56,484 nt of DNA from Nitrospirota bacterium. GTDB taxonomy: Bacteria; Nitrospirota; Thermodesulfovibrionia; Thermodesulfovibrionales; SM23-35. The notes under the pieces were generated by a model. It was not told the DNA's origin. It saw nothing but the letters and a program-made list of their open reading frames with translations, and made no database searches. The translations under genes were made by a program, and so were the position numbers. The stretch is from contig JACAFF010000014.1 in assembly GCA_013388455.1 (NCBI GenBank), positions 1 through 56,484 of the forward strand, given 5' to 3'. Below are positions 1 through 7,409 of the stretch, piece after piece (the first letter of the stretch is position 1; each line of letters begins with the position of its first letter).

Positions 1-308
1 CAGGGCAGGGTATGGAGAAGACCCAGAGGATAGCAAATGAAAAACGTGCTTATACACTAACAGACAGGGGGACATGGCTTGCTACAAAGGATAAAGACAA
101 ACTTGAAATGACGATTGTTGTTGATGGAGATCCAGTTCTGTTTAATCAATATGGTGTCATGGCTGTAAACCCTAAAAAACAGAAACATGTAAAATATAAA
201 GAAGCCATGGAATTTATTAACTGGCTTATTTCTAAAGAAGGGCAAAGTGTTATAGCCTCTTTTAAAGATAAAAATGGCAATCAATTATTTATACCAAATG
301 CAAGGTAA
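1..308 (+). CDS. tupA: Tungstate ABC transporter substrate-binding protein, C-terminal part
   Basis: This is the C-terminal ~101 residues of a periplasmic oxyanion-binding protein; the window begins inside the gene and the reading frame is already open at base 3. The visible text (GQGM near the start, YTLTDRGTWLA, GDPVLFNQYGVMAVNP, INWLISKEGQ and the terminal LFIPNAR) matches the conserved end of TupA-type tungstate-binding proteins. TupA captures tungstate outside the inner membrane and delivers it to TupB. tupB and tupC follow immediately, which supports the call over a generic phosphate or molybdate binder. The signal peptide and N-terminal lobe lie outside the window. Confidence 0.85.
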   Translation, partial: GQGMEKTQRIANEKRAYTLTDRGTWLATKDKDKLEMTIVVDGDPVLFNQYGVMAVNPKKQKHVKYKEAMEFINWLISKEGQSVIASFKDKNGNQLFIPNAR

Positions 309-313
309 AAAGA

Positions 314-1018
314 ATGGATTCAATTATAGATGGACTTAGAAAAGCATTATTTCTCATTCTAAGTCTTGATCCAGAGTTATTAGGTATAATTTTTTTATCT
401 CTTAAGGTTTCAGTTACAGCCTTGATAATAGCCACATTAATAGGGCTTCCTTTAGGTTTAATTATAGGATTGAAAAGATTTCCAACGAGGGGATTAATTA
501 TTACCTTACTGAATACTTTTATGGGTCTTCCCCCTGTTGTTGTAGGACTTTTTCTATATCTTCTCTTGTCTCGAAGGGGTCCTTTTGGATTTCTGTCTCT
601 GCTATACACACCTTACGCAATGATTATTGCACAATGTATCCTTGCATTTCCGATTGTTGCAGCTCTATCACATTCGGCTATTATAAAGGTTGACCCCCTA
701 ATAAAACAGGCTTCTCAGACCCTTGGTGCTAAACCTTCTCAAGTAACTGCTACTGTTATTAACGAAGCGAGATACGGAATAATGTCAGGGATAATTGCTG
801 CCCTTGGGAGGGTAATGGCTGAAGTAGGTGCAATATTAATTGTTGGAGGCAATATTGCAGGTTATACAAGAGTTATTACTACAACCATAGCCCTCGAAAC
901 AGATAAAGGAAATTTTGAACTTGCACTTGCTCTTGGTATTATACTTCTTATTCTGTCATTTATAATAAACATGTTCTTATACTTAATACAGAAAAAAGGA
1001 GTAATCCAAATCGCATAA
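314..1018 (+). CDS. tupB: Tungstate ABC transporter permease
   Basis: Inner-membrane permease of 234 residues, the usual TupB length. It has about five or six hydrophobic helices and a cytoplasmic EAA-type loop around residues 155-175 (NEARYGIMSGIIAALGRVMA) that contacts the ATPase. It starts five bases after the tupA stop with only a weak AGG ribosome site, which suggests translational coupling. Its stop overlaps the tupC start (TAATG), so the three genes form one operon. Family knowledge assigns TupB to tungstate; molybdate cannot be excluded from sequence. Tungsten supply would suit tungsten- or molybdenum-dependent anaerobic enzymes located elsewhere in the genome. Confidence 0.88.
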   Translation: MDSIIDGLRKALFLILSLDPELLGIIFLSLKVSVTALIIATLIGLPLGLIIGLKRFPTRGLIITLLNTFMGLPPVVVGLFLYLLLSRRGPFGFLSLLYTPYAMIIAQCILAFPIVAALSHSAIIKVDPLIKQASQTLGAKPSQVTATVINEARYGIMSGIIAALGRVMAEVGAILIVGGNIAGYTRVITTTIALETDKGNFELALALGIILLILSFIINMFLYLIQKKGVIQIA

Positions 1019-1671
1019 TGAATTTGAGACTGAGTGTTTCAAATATTTATAGAAATTACAATGGGAAAAATGTACTGAATAACTGTTCTTTTTCATTTGA
1101 AAAAAGTGGAACTTATGTATTGATGGGACCAAATGGAAGTGGAAAATCAACCTTCCTTAGAATATGTGCCTTACTCGAAAATCCTGATGAGGGAAATGTT
1201 AATTATTTCATAGGAAGAGATATGCTGAAGAAGGATATTGAACTAATGCGAAGAATAACTCTTTTATTGCCAAAGGTCGGGGTCTTTAATACGACTGTAT
1301 TTAAGAATGTTGCTTATGGTCTTAAAATAAGGGGTATAAAAGATAATGAAATGAAAGAAAAGGTATATAAGGCACTTGATTTTGTTGGAATGTCTCATAA
1401 AAGTAAACAAAATGCATTAACCCTTTCGAGTGGTGAGACCCAGCGACTCGGTATTGCAAGAGCAATTGCCTTTGACCCTGAGATTCTTTTTCTTGATGAA
1501 CCGACCGCATCAGTTGATCAGGAAAATACAACCCTCATAGAAGATATTATTTTAAGGATGAAGAAAAAAGGAGATTCAATTGTTATTATAACGACACATG
1601 ACATATCACAGGCTGAAAGACTTGCAGACTGGTTGCTGATTATGAAGGATGGACGAATTTTTTCTAATTAA
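1018..1671 (+). CDS. tupC: Tungstate ABC transporter ATP-binding protein
   Basis: ABC ATPase of 217 residues that powers TupB. Visible motifs are Walker A GPNGSGKST (about residues 37-45), signature LSSGE (about 136), Walker B ILFLDEP followed by a D-loop (about 155-165), and the switch histidine in TTHD (about 192). The length is that of a bare nucleotide-binding domain; the C-terminal regulatory TOBE domain of ModC is absent, as expected for TupC. The start codon overlaps the tupB stop. No clear terminator is visible after the stop, and the next 900 bases contain no intact gene. Confidence 0.87.
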   Translation: MNLRLSVSNIYRNYNGKNVLNNCSFSFEKSGTYVLMGPNGSGKSTFLRICALLENPDEGNVNYFIGRDMLKKDIELMRRITLLLPKVGVFNTTVFKNVAYGLKIRGIKDNEMKEKVYKALDFVGMSHKSKQNALTLSSGETQRLGIARAIAFDPEILFLDEPTASVDQENTTLIEDIILRMKKKGDSIVIITTHDISQAERLADWLLIMKDGRIFSN

Positions 1672-1917
1672 CCATTATATTCAAGAGAGGCAAGTCAAGT
1701 GGCACATCTTGATGTATGAGAATTGTTTCTTTATTTTTGCTACCTTTCTTCTTAATCTCGAAGGGCAAGTCATTTTGTCTTTTGTCAAGGTGCGCCCCCA
1801 AGAACCCCTCTTTTCACTTATATTTTTCCATTTATTTTCAGATTAACGATTAAAATTAAGGCGGGCTGAAAGCCATTGCCTTGAATGTCTTGTTGAACGC
1901 TGTCTTTTTTATTTTCT

Positions 1918-2126
1918 TTAAGGAATTACTACTTCTTTTTCTTTTACAAGACTGGAGAGAGAATTGAGCAGGAAATCTTTTGCATCCAGTATCTCAAAAA
2001 GAACTGGTTCTCCCTCTTTTGAAAAATGGATAATTATCTGACCTTCTTCTTCAGCATAGTCTAATTTTTTTCTGAAAATTCAATAAGAAGGGCGTCGACA
2101 TCTTTGCTGTATTTAATCTTTCTCAT
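1918..2126 (-). pseudogene. DUF2283 family protein, frameshifted
   Basis: Reading the minus strand from the ATG at 2126, behind a strong AAGGAGGT ribosome site (2133-2140), gives MRKIKYSKDVDALLIEFSEK and then hits a stop right after a run of seven A (2065-2071 on the plus strand as T). In the adjacent frame the protein continues as LDYAEEEGQIIIHFSKEG, then LFEILDAKDFL, and ends in KEVVIP with a stop. The joined product of about 69 residues has the start and length of DUF2283 small proteins. One extra A, or two fewer, would restore the frame. It is either a young pseudogene, a homopolymer error in the assembly, or a slippage-expressed gene. Confidence 0.7.
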
Positions 2127-2199
2127 ATCGTGACCTCCTTCCTGGATAAACAGCTATAACATATTTCTTATTAGGAAAATCTTCATAAACAACCCTCAG
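2113..2199 (-). pseudogene. Remnant of small gene upstream of DUF2283 gene
   Basis: A minus-strand open stretch reads LRVVYEDFPNKKYVIAVYPG, then RRSRYEKD and a stop that overlaps the start of the DUF2283-like gene. A stop precedes it in frame, and the frame before that stop (RDLIMLMSEG) appears to belong to the same gene in another phase. Small partners of this kind often sit just upstream of DUF2283 genes, with a C-terminal string of basic and aromatic residues. The family assignment is uncertain and the coordinates cover only the readable end. Confidence 0.4.
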
Positions 2200-2544
2200 A
2201 CATGAGCATAATCAAATCCCTCGATACATCAACACAGTGAGCTTTTAATATCTCAATTTTCAACAGCAAATGTAGGCTGAATTCTATGTCAGCTGGCAAA
2301 AATTATTTTACCTCAATAGCATATTTTCTGCATAAGCTTGTAGTATCCAGTCTGTCGCAGACAGTTTTTAGATGTGCAAAGTCAAAAAGCACATTCAATC
2401 TTGTTTTTTGTTGTAAAACACTTTGGATAAAAATATATAGAAGCAGGCCATTTTCTTAATGAATATTCACTGGCCGACTCAATTGAGCGCTTTGCTTTGT
2501 TTTGGGTCACACCTTGACAGAAGAGTATTTCTTTTATGCTGTGG

Positions 2545-2574
2545 TTGACATAATTATGAGCATATGCCTATAAT
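2545..2574 (+). promoter_or_regulatory. Sigma70-type promoter of the DUF134-nifX pair
   Basis: A perfect -35 TTGACA (2545-2550), an 18-base spacer and a perfect -10 TATAAT (2569-2574) stand directly before the ATG at 2581. Initiation about seven bases after the -10 falls on the A of the start codon, and no ribosome-binding site precedes it. The transcript is therefore probably leaderless. Confidence 0.75.
2553..2574 (+). promoter_or_regulatory. Palindromic operator candidate in the DUF134 promoter
   Basis: A 22-base dyad fills the spacer and the -10 element: ATTAT at 2553 and ATAAT ending at 2574 flank a central GCATATGC (2560-2567). Only the two pairs between the core and the outer arms break the symmetry. 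Its place over the -10 box suits a repressor site. The first gene encodes a helix-turn-helix DUF134 protein, so autoregulation is a reasonable inference. Confidence 0.5.
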
Positions 2575-2580
2575 ATATAC

Positions 2581-2871
2581 ATGCCTAGGCCTCAGAAAAC
2601 CAGATGTGTTCAATGTAAGCCGGGTGTTACATATTTTAAACCAAGAGGTATTCCACTTGTAGAACTCGAAGAGATATGCATTACGATTGATGAACTTGAG
2701 GCGCTTAGGCTTGCTGATTATGAAGGTCTATACCATGAAGATGCTGCTTCGAGCATGAAGATTTCGAGGCAGACATTCGGAAGGATACTTGATAGCGCAC
2801 ATAAAAAAGTTGCTGAATGTCTTTTAAAAGGTAGGGCATTAAAAATACAGACTAAAAACAGGGAGGAGTAA
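2581..2871 (+). CDS. DUF134 family DNA-binding protein
   Basis: Small protein of 96 residues matching the DUF134 family. It has the N-terminal MPRPQKTRCV, the ITIDELEALRLADYEGL segment (about residues 35-49), and a helix-turn-helix at about 53-75 (DAASSMKISRQTFGRIL). DUF134 proteins are presumed DNA-binding regulators of unknown ligand, and they commonly sit beside NifX-like genes in anaerobes, as here. Two cysteines (CVQC) near the start could bind a metal. The mRNA appears leaderless. The next gene starts only three bases after the stop, with its ribosome site inside this gene's end. Confidence 0.85.
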   Translation: MPRPQKTRCVQCKPGVTYFKPRGIPLVELEEICITIDELEALRLADYEGLYHEDAASSMKISRQTFGRILDSAHKKVAECLLKGRALKIQTKNREE

Positions 2872-2874
2872 ATT

Positions 2875-3255
2875 ATGAAGATTTGTTTTCCAGTTTTAAA
2901 TCCTGATGGTTTAGAAAGTGAGGTTTATGGCCATTTTGGTTCTGCGCCTTCGTTTATTATCGTTGATACTGATACGAATGAAGTCACCACAATAAATAAT
3001 AAGGACCAGCATCATGCTCATGGTGCCTGTAATCCCCTTAGAGCTTTTGATAACCATAAAGTTGATTCATTAATAGTTGGTGGTATCGGAGGCGGTGCTC
3101 TGAATAAGCTGAATTCAGAGGGTATAAGAGTATTTCAGGCTAAGGCTAAAACAGTCAGGGAGAATATTGAACTCCTGAAGGGGAAAAATCTGCTTGAATT
3201 CTCGTTACAACAGTGTTGTCCAGGACATACACACAAATCAGGATGTAAACATTAA
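2875..3255 (+). CDS. NifX/NifB-type dinitrogenase cofactor-domain protein
   Basis: Protein of 126 residues with the small ribonuclease-H-like fold shared by NifX, NafY and MTH1175. It shows an N-terminal strand MKICFPV, the VYGHFGSAPSFIIVDTDT segment (about residues 18-36) and the glycine-rich LIVGGIGGGALN (about 64-75). The C-terminus ends in a Cys/His tail (QQCCPGHTHKSGCKH) that may bind metal. Related proteins hold iron-molybdenum or Mo-Cu clusters; the ligand here cannot be read from sequence. It is preceded by GGAGG (2862-2866) and forms a two-gene operon with the DUF134 protein. Confidence 0.85.
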   Translation: MKICFPVLNPDGLESEVYGHFGSAPSFIIVDTDTNEVTTINNKDQHHAHGACNPLRAFDNHKVDSLIVGGIGGGALNKLNSEGIRVFQAKAKTVRENIELLKGKNLLEFSLQQCCPGHTHKSGCKH

Positions 3256-3371
3256 GCAAAATCACATTAGTCAATAATAAATGAATCACAAAGCTACTTA
3301 ATAAGGCATAAGGCTCTATTTTTAAATCAAAACACGTATAAGCTCGAAGGTTTTCGATACCATACAGGGCA

Positions 3372-5291
3372 CTATAATTGCATAACGAGTTCAAACAATA
3401 TCGGATAATCGCTTTTTGAGAGAGATACATCTTCTTTTAACAACCTCAAGCCCTCAGGAATGTATTTAAGGAAATATTTTTTTCCTTTTATTTTAGATAA
3501 AAATCCATAAGCCCCAAGGGCTTGCATATGTCGCTGGAGCCGGCACGGGAGAAGTGATTCCCTGATTTCTTGCTCGGTAGTCATCAGGTGCCCTTTGGTA
3601 AATTGAGATTGTTCTTCTTGAGCAACATTTATTTTTTTAATGTAGTAATTCAAAAGCCTTTCTTTCATATTATCCGCAAGTCGATAGTATGGATCCCATA
3701 AGAGTGAAGCGATGTCATAAGCAGGAGGTCCTATTCTTGCTCCCTGATAATCAACTATTTTTGGAATATTTCTTTTTGTGATCATGATATTCTGTGATTG
3801 AAAATCACGGTGCACAATCGTTTTATGGAATGAATCAACTTTTAATGCTAAACGGTGAAAATCATCATATAAAGCTGAAAGATTTTTCACTCTAACATTT
3901 TTTATCCCATCAACAAATCTTTCGACAAAGTAGTGTGTCTCCCATTTGAGATATTCATAATCGAATATTCTATTCTTAAGAAGTGGACATTCTGAAACAT
4001 GTTCAGTCACTGAAGTGTGTATTGAAACCATGATATCAAGAACCTTTTTATATATCCTCTCTATCTCTTCAGTTTCACGAGGGCATTTTAGCCAACTATA
4101 GAGTGTAAGGTCTCCAAGGTCTTCAAAGAGTGCTTGTTTTTTATTGGTGTCTACATCGATCAATTTCGGAACAGGAATGGAATATTTGTTGAAAAACTGA
4201 GTGTATTCAATATGCCTCTGAAAATCAGAATCATGGTCAGGACTTTGCATAAGTATAATTGGATGTTTGTGACTTCTTACTCTATAATATTTTCTGTCGG
4301 AGCCCCCTGTTCCAATGAGAAAAACACTGTTATTATCCGATTCGAATATATCTGACTCGCTGAAATCAATTTTAAATTTAGAACCAAGGATGCAGTTTTC
4401 GAAAAAATACCCTTCTTTATCAATAGAGGGAGGTTCATTGGTTCTTATATTAATCTTAGTATCAGCAAGCAAGATACAATTTCTTAGGGTAACGTTTTTA
4501 GATAAAACACTTCCTTTTTCGAATACTATATATCCATCAAATTTAATATCTTTGCACCAGTTTACAGATGGATGGATATATACAGTTTCACCGATCTTTT
4601 TTAGTTCATTAAAAACTGTTTTCGCATATGAAACAGGGGTGCCGATGTCACTCCATGAACAACCTGTTACATCAAAGGTTCCTATTTTGTATCCTGCGGA
4701 TAAGGCTTTTGCCCATGCATTAACTACACTTGATGTCCCCGGTGGAAGAAATTCAAGGAATTCAGGCTGGTAAACAGCAATACCTGTAAAAGCAACTAAT
4801 CTCTCGATTGCCTTAGCTTCTCTATTCACTTCAATTCTTTTAAGAAACCCGTTATTGTCAATAAAAAGCTTATTGAATTCTGGATAATTATGCACTGCAA
4901 GGGTGGCAAGATTTTTTGATGCATTGTGAAATTCAATCAGTTTAACTAAATCTATATCAGAAATAATGTCTGAATTATGAACAAGGAAAATACTATTTTT
5001 TAGAAATGCCTCAGCATTTTTTAAAGCTCCACCTGTGCCGAGAATAGGATCTTCAGGGAAAAGTTCAACATTATTACTGAATGATGAATTTTTAACCCAA
5101 TTTTTTAACACATCTTTTTTGTGACAAATATTTATTCCTATTTTGTTTATTGGTAAAGCAGAGACTTTTTCAAGGATAGATTGTAAAACAGGTTTCCCAA
5201 GTATTGGAATTAGAGGTTTAGGAATATAATCTGTAATCGGTTTCAGCCTTTCACCAAGACCAGCAGCCAAAATGAATACTGAAAGGTTCAT
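3372..5291 (-). CDS. Fused MurNAc-1-P uridylyltransferase / amino-sugar kinase (MurU-AmgK type)
   Basis: A 639-residue fusion. Residues 1 to about 230 are a nucleotidyltransferase with AAGLGERLKPIT and PKPLIPILGKPVLQ; residues about 235-300 look like a short beta-helix tail. Residues about 320-639 are an aminoglycoside-phosphotransferase-fold kinase with a GTGGSDRKYY nucleotide loop, catalytic HRDFQSQN (about 492) and metal-binding DYQGA (about 513). In Pseudomonas, AmgK phosphorylates MurNAc at C1 and MurU makes UDP-MurNAc, and they are separate enzymes. The start overlaps the upstream NamZ-like gene by four bases (ATGA). MurNAc salvage is inferred from this neighbour; other sugar-1-phosphate substrates remain possible. 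Confidence 0.8.
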   Translation of the reverse strand: MNLSVFILAAGLGERLKPITDYIPKPLIPILGKPVLQSILEKVSALPINKIGINICHKKDVLKNWVKNSSFSNNVELFPEDPILGTGGALKNAEAFLKNSIFLVHNSDIISDIDLVKLIEFHNASKNLATLAVHNYPEFNKLFIDNNGFLKRIEVNREAKAIERLVAFTGIAVYQPEFLEFLPPGTSSVVNAWAKALSAGYKIGTFDVTGCSWSDIGTPVSYAKTVFNELKKIGETVYIHPSVNWCKDIKFDGYIVFEKGSVLSKNVTLRNCILLADTKINIRTNEPPSIDKEGYFFENCILGSKFKIDFSESDIFESDNNSVFLIGTGGSDRKYYRVRSHKHPIILMQSPDHDSDFQRHIEYTQFFNKYSIPVPKLIDVDTNKKQALFEDLGDLTLYSWLKCPRETEEIERIYKKVLDIMVSIHTSVTEHVSECPLLKNRIFDYEYLKWETHYFVERFVDGIKNVRVKNLSALYDDFHRLALKVDSFHKTIVHRDFQSQNIMITKRNIPKIVDYQGARIGPPAYDIASLLWDPYYRLADNMKERLLNYYIKKINVAQEEQSQFTKGHLMTTEQEIRESLLPCRLQRHMQALGAYGFLSKIKGKKYFLKYIPEGLRLLKEDVSLSKSDYPILFELVMQL

Positions 5292-6490
5292 TTGTAAATC
5301 AGATATTTTTTTCTGACGGTTCTATTAAATTGCAGACATTCCTCTTCCCACCATTCTTCCATTCTATCAAGCTTTTCCCCTTTTTCGATATCTTTTCTCA
5401 GTTTATCTGTTCCAACAAGGATATCAATTGGCATCCTCTTATATTCATATTCATATGGCGGCAGTTTCCATGAGAAGTATTCTGGATAGAGATCATATAT
5501 TGTTTTGATAACAGCTACTCCGGTTTTGAACGGTTTGAATCTTTCTTTATTAATAATATGGATCTGTGCACCTCCGCATAATTTTCCTGTATGTTTTTGA
5601 AAGGTTGGCAGAAAATGCATGGGTCTGAAAAAAACACCCTGCAGTTTGTATTCTTTCAAACGATTTACGACCTTTTCAGGAGTGATAAATGGAGCTCCAA
5701 ATATTTCGAATGGTCTGGTAGTTCCTCTGCCTTCACTTATATTTGTGCCTTCAAGAAGACACATGCCAGGATATACAGTAGCCGTTTCAACCGTGGGCAT
5801 ATTCGGGGAAGGCATTACCCAAGGCAGTCCTGTTTCATTAAACCACATTTTTCGTTTCCACCCTGTCATGTGTATAACATGGAGATTCAGGGAATGATAA
5901 ATTTCATTTTTTAAATAAATACCTATTTCTCCAATTGTCATGCCATGACGAACAGGCAGAGGTCGTTGTCCTACAAAAGATGCATATGGCATCTTCAAAA
6001 CAGGTCCTTCTATAATGTCGCCATTTATTGGATTTGGTCTGTCAAGTATAATAATTGCTTTCCCCGTTTCTGCACACGCCTGCATACAGAGTTCCATTGT
6101 CCAGATAAATGTATAATAGCGTGACCCGATATCCTGAAGATCAATCACCATCACATCAATATCTTTCAAAATGGATGGCTCAGGTTTTCTGGTGTGTCCA
6201 TAGAGGCTGAAAACGGGCAGGCCGGTTTTCCTATCAATAAATCCATCCCATTCAATCATATTATCCTGAGTTTCTCCATATAAACCATGTTGAGGTCCAA
6301 AGAGTGCTTTTAGCATGAATTTTTTTGACTTGATAAACAGTTCAACAGCGTGTTTTAAATTCCTGTTAATCGAGGCGGGATGTACCAAAATACCAATACG
6401 AGAATCATTTAAATGTTTGGGCCATTTTTTATCGAACAGATCAAGTCCTGTTTGAATTGAATAGTTAGCCTTTTTTTTAATTAATTTCAT
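5288..6490 (-). CDS. DUF1343 / NamZ-type exo-beta-N-acetylmuramidase
   Basis: Protein of 400 residues belonging to DUF1343, the family of Bacillus subtilis NamZ, which removes MurNAc from the non-reducing end of peptidoglycan fragments. Conserved segments include LFGPQHGLYGE (about residue 64), DLQDIGSRYYTF (about 117), DRPNPING (about 150) and LEGTNISEGRGTTRPFE (about 247). No signal peptide is visible: the N-terminus MKLIKKKANYSIQTG is polar, so the enzyme may act in the cytoplasm on imported fragments. It is the first gene of a two-gene operon; the next gene encodes the matching kinase-uridylyltransferase. No Shine-Dalgarno is obvious before the ATG. Confidence 0.82.
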   Translation of the reverse strand: MKLIKKKANYSIQTGLDLFDKKWPKHLNDSRIGILVHPASINRNLKHAVELFIKSKKFMLKALFGPQHGLYGETQDNMIEWDGFIDRKTGLPVFSLYGHTRKPEPSILKDIDVMVIDLQDIGSRYYTFIWTMELCMQACAETGKAIIILDRPNPINGDIIEGPVLKMPYASFVGQRPLPVRHGMTIGEIGIYLKNEIYHSLNLHVIHMTGWKRKMWFNETGLPWVMPSPNMPTVETATVYPGMCLLEGTNISEGRGTTRPFEIFGAPFITPEKVVNRLKEYKLQGVFFRPMHFLPTFQKHTGKLCGGAQIHIINKERFKPFKTGVAVIKTIYDLYPEYFSWKLPPYEYEYKRMPIDILVGTDKLRKDIEKGEKLDRMEEWWEEECLQFNRTVRKKYLIYK

Positions 6491-6544
6491 ATGAAATTAT
6501 ATAATCTTTTTATTTAATAAAAACAAGTCAAATAATATGTTCCA

Positions 6545-6583
6545 CATCCAGCAATAAGATGAGAGAACCCTTGAATAGTTTGT
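6545..6583. repeat. Dispersed intergenic repeat, copy 1
   Basis: This stretch, beginning CATCCAGCAATAAGATGA, closely matches 39286-39324, which begins GATCCAGCAATAAAATGA. Both continue with AGAA, CC, TG, ATA and TTTGT blocks in the same order. The shorter core ATCCAGCGA recurs near 46836 and 48833. All copies lie between genes, so this is probably a small mobile or decayed intergenic element. Confidence 0.55.
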
Positions 6584-6702
6584 CTTTGCGGTTGGAGTCG
6601 GGATCGGAATGAAATATCCTCCTTGTCGTTAGATTTGGGTAAGATATTTTTATTGGTTTTATTTTTCTGAAAAGTATATAATTACAATTATAAAGTGATA
6701 TT

Positions 6703-7134
6703 ATGTTAAACAAAAAAGATACAACAAAATTTATCAAAGATAAAAGTGAGATGCCCCTTTATACAATAGGGGTTGTTTCTGAACTATTGGGAACAACAAA
6801 TCAAACTTTGCGTCTCTATGAAAAACACGGCCTCATTAAACCGTTTCGCAAAAACAAGAATAGATTTTATTCAGAGAATGACATTAAATGGTTATCATGT
6901 GTCAGGGATCTGATACATCAAAAAAAAATCAGCATTGAAGGCATAAAAAAACTTTTAAATTATGCTCCGTGTTGGGAGATTACAGACTGTTCTGACAAAA
7001 AAAAGAATACCTGTCTTGCCTATAAAGAGAGAGTCAAACCCTGTTGGGAAATGAATAAAATGATCTGTAGCCGTAATATAGGAAAAGCATGTGAAGATTG
7101 CGTAATATTCCTTCAGAGCAAAAAGTCCACTTAA
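6703..7134 (+). CDS. MerR family regulator with cysteine-rich C-terminus
   Basis: Regulator of 143 residues. A MerR winged-helix DNA-binding domain occupies about residues 18-90 (YTIGVVSELLGTTNQTLRLY, then GLIKPFRKN, RFYSENDIKWL). The C-terminal half contains seven cysteines in a spaced pattern (CWEITDC, C-LAY, PCWEMNKMIC, C-EDC), resembling a metal- or Fe-S-binding sensory tail. It lies just upstream of the hmc operon and in the same direction, so it may control it; that is inference from position. A -10 TATAAT (6677-6682) and a small ATAATT-AC-AATTAT dyad (6679-6692) precede the ATG. Confidence 0.82.
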   Translation: MLNKKDTTKFIKDKSEMPLYTIGVVSELLGTTNQTLRLYEKHGLIKPFRKNKNRFYSENDIKWLSCVRDLIHQKKISIEGIKKLLNYAPCWEITDCSDKKKNTCLAYKERVKPCWEMNKMICSRNIGKACEDCVIFLQSKKST

Positions 7135-7333
7135 CAACCCATATTACAATATCTAAAATTTAAGATTTATTTTTTTTAAAGAAAATAGTTATAATTTTTT
7201 ATATTATTGAAATTTTATGTATAAAAAGTTATTGACTTTTTTAATTAACTATGATAATTTTGCTAACCAATTGTAAACTTTAACTGCTTTGTAAAGGCTT
7301 AAAAAGTCTGAATTAATGGAGGGTATGTTAATA

Positions 7334-7361
7334 TTGACATTTGATACATTATCTATAATAA
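7334..7361 (+). promoter_or_regulatory. Promoter candidate of the tmcD-hmc operon
   Basis: TTGACA (7334-7339) is followed after 16 bases by TAATAA (7356-7361); a perfect TATAAT overlaps at 7354-7359 but with a short 14-base spacer. Initiation near 7368 would leave a leader of about 40 bases containing an AAGGAAGG ribosome site before the tmcD ATG. A second, weaker pair is TTGACT (7232) with TAATTT (7255). Confidence 0.5.
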
Positions 7362-7409
7362 TACTGCAAATCCTGCCAAATAGCTTTGAAAAAAGGAAGG
7401 TAACTCATT

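Larger units (their letters stand above)
1672..2544. other. Gene-poor stretch with decayed genes
   Basis: About 870 bases between tupC and the DUF134 promoter contain no intact gene that I can support. A plus-strand open frame of 65 codons at 1649-1846 has no family resemblance and overlaps tupC, so I do not call it. On the minus strand there are remnants of a small gene pair: a frameshifted DUF2283-like gene at 1918-2126 and a short upstream open stretch at 2113-2199. A further open stretch without a start lies at about 2300-2400. The region looks like a graveyard of a small toxin-antitoxin-like module. Confidence 0.5.

Noticed and set aside
1649-1846. 65-codon open frame after tupC
   Set aside because: It overlaps tupC, has no ribosome site, and its composition matches no protein family that I recognise.
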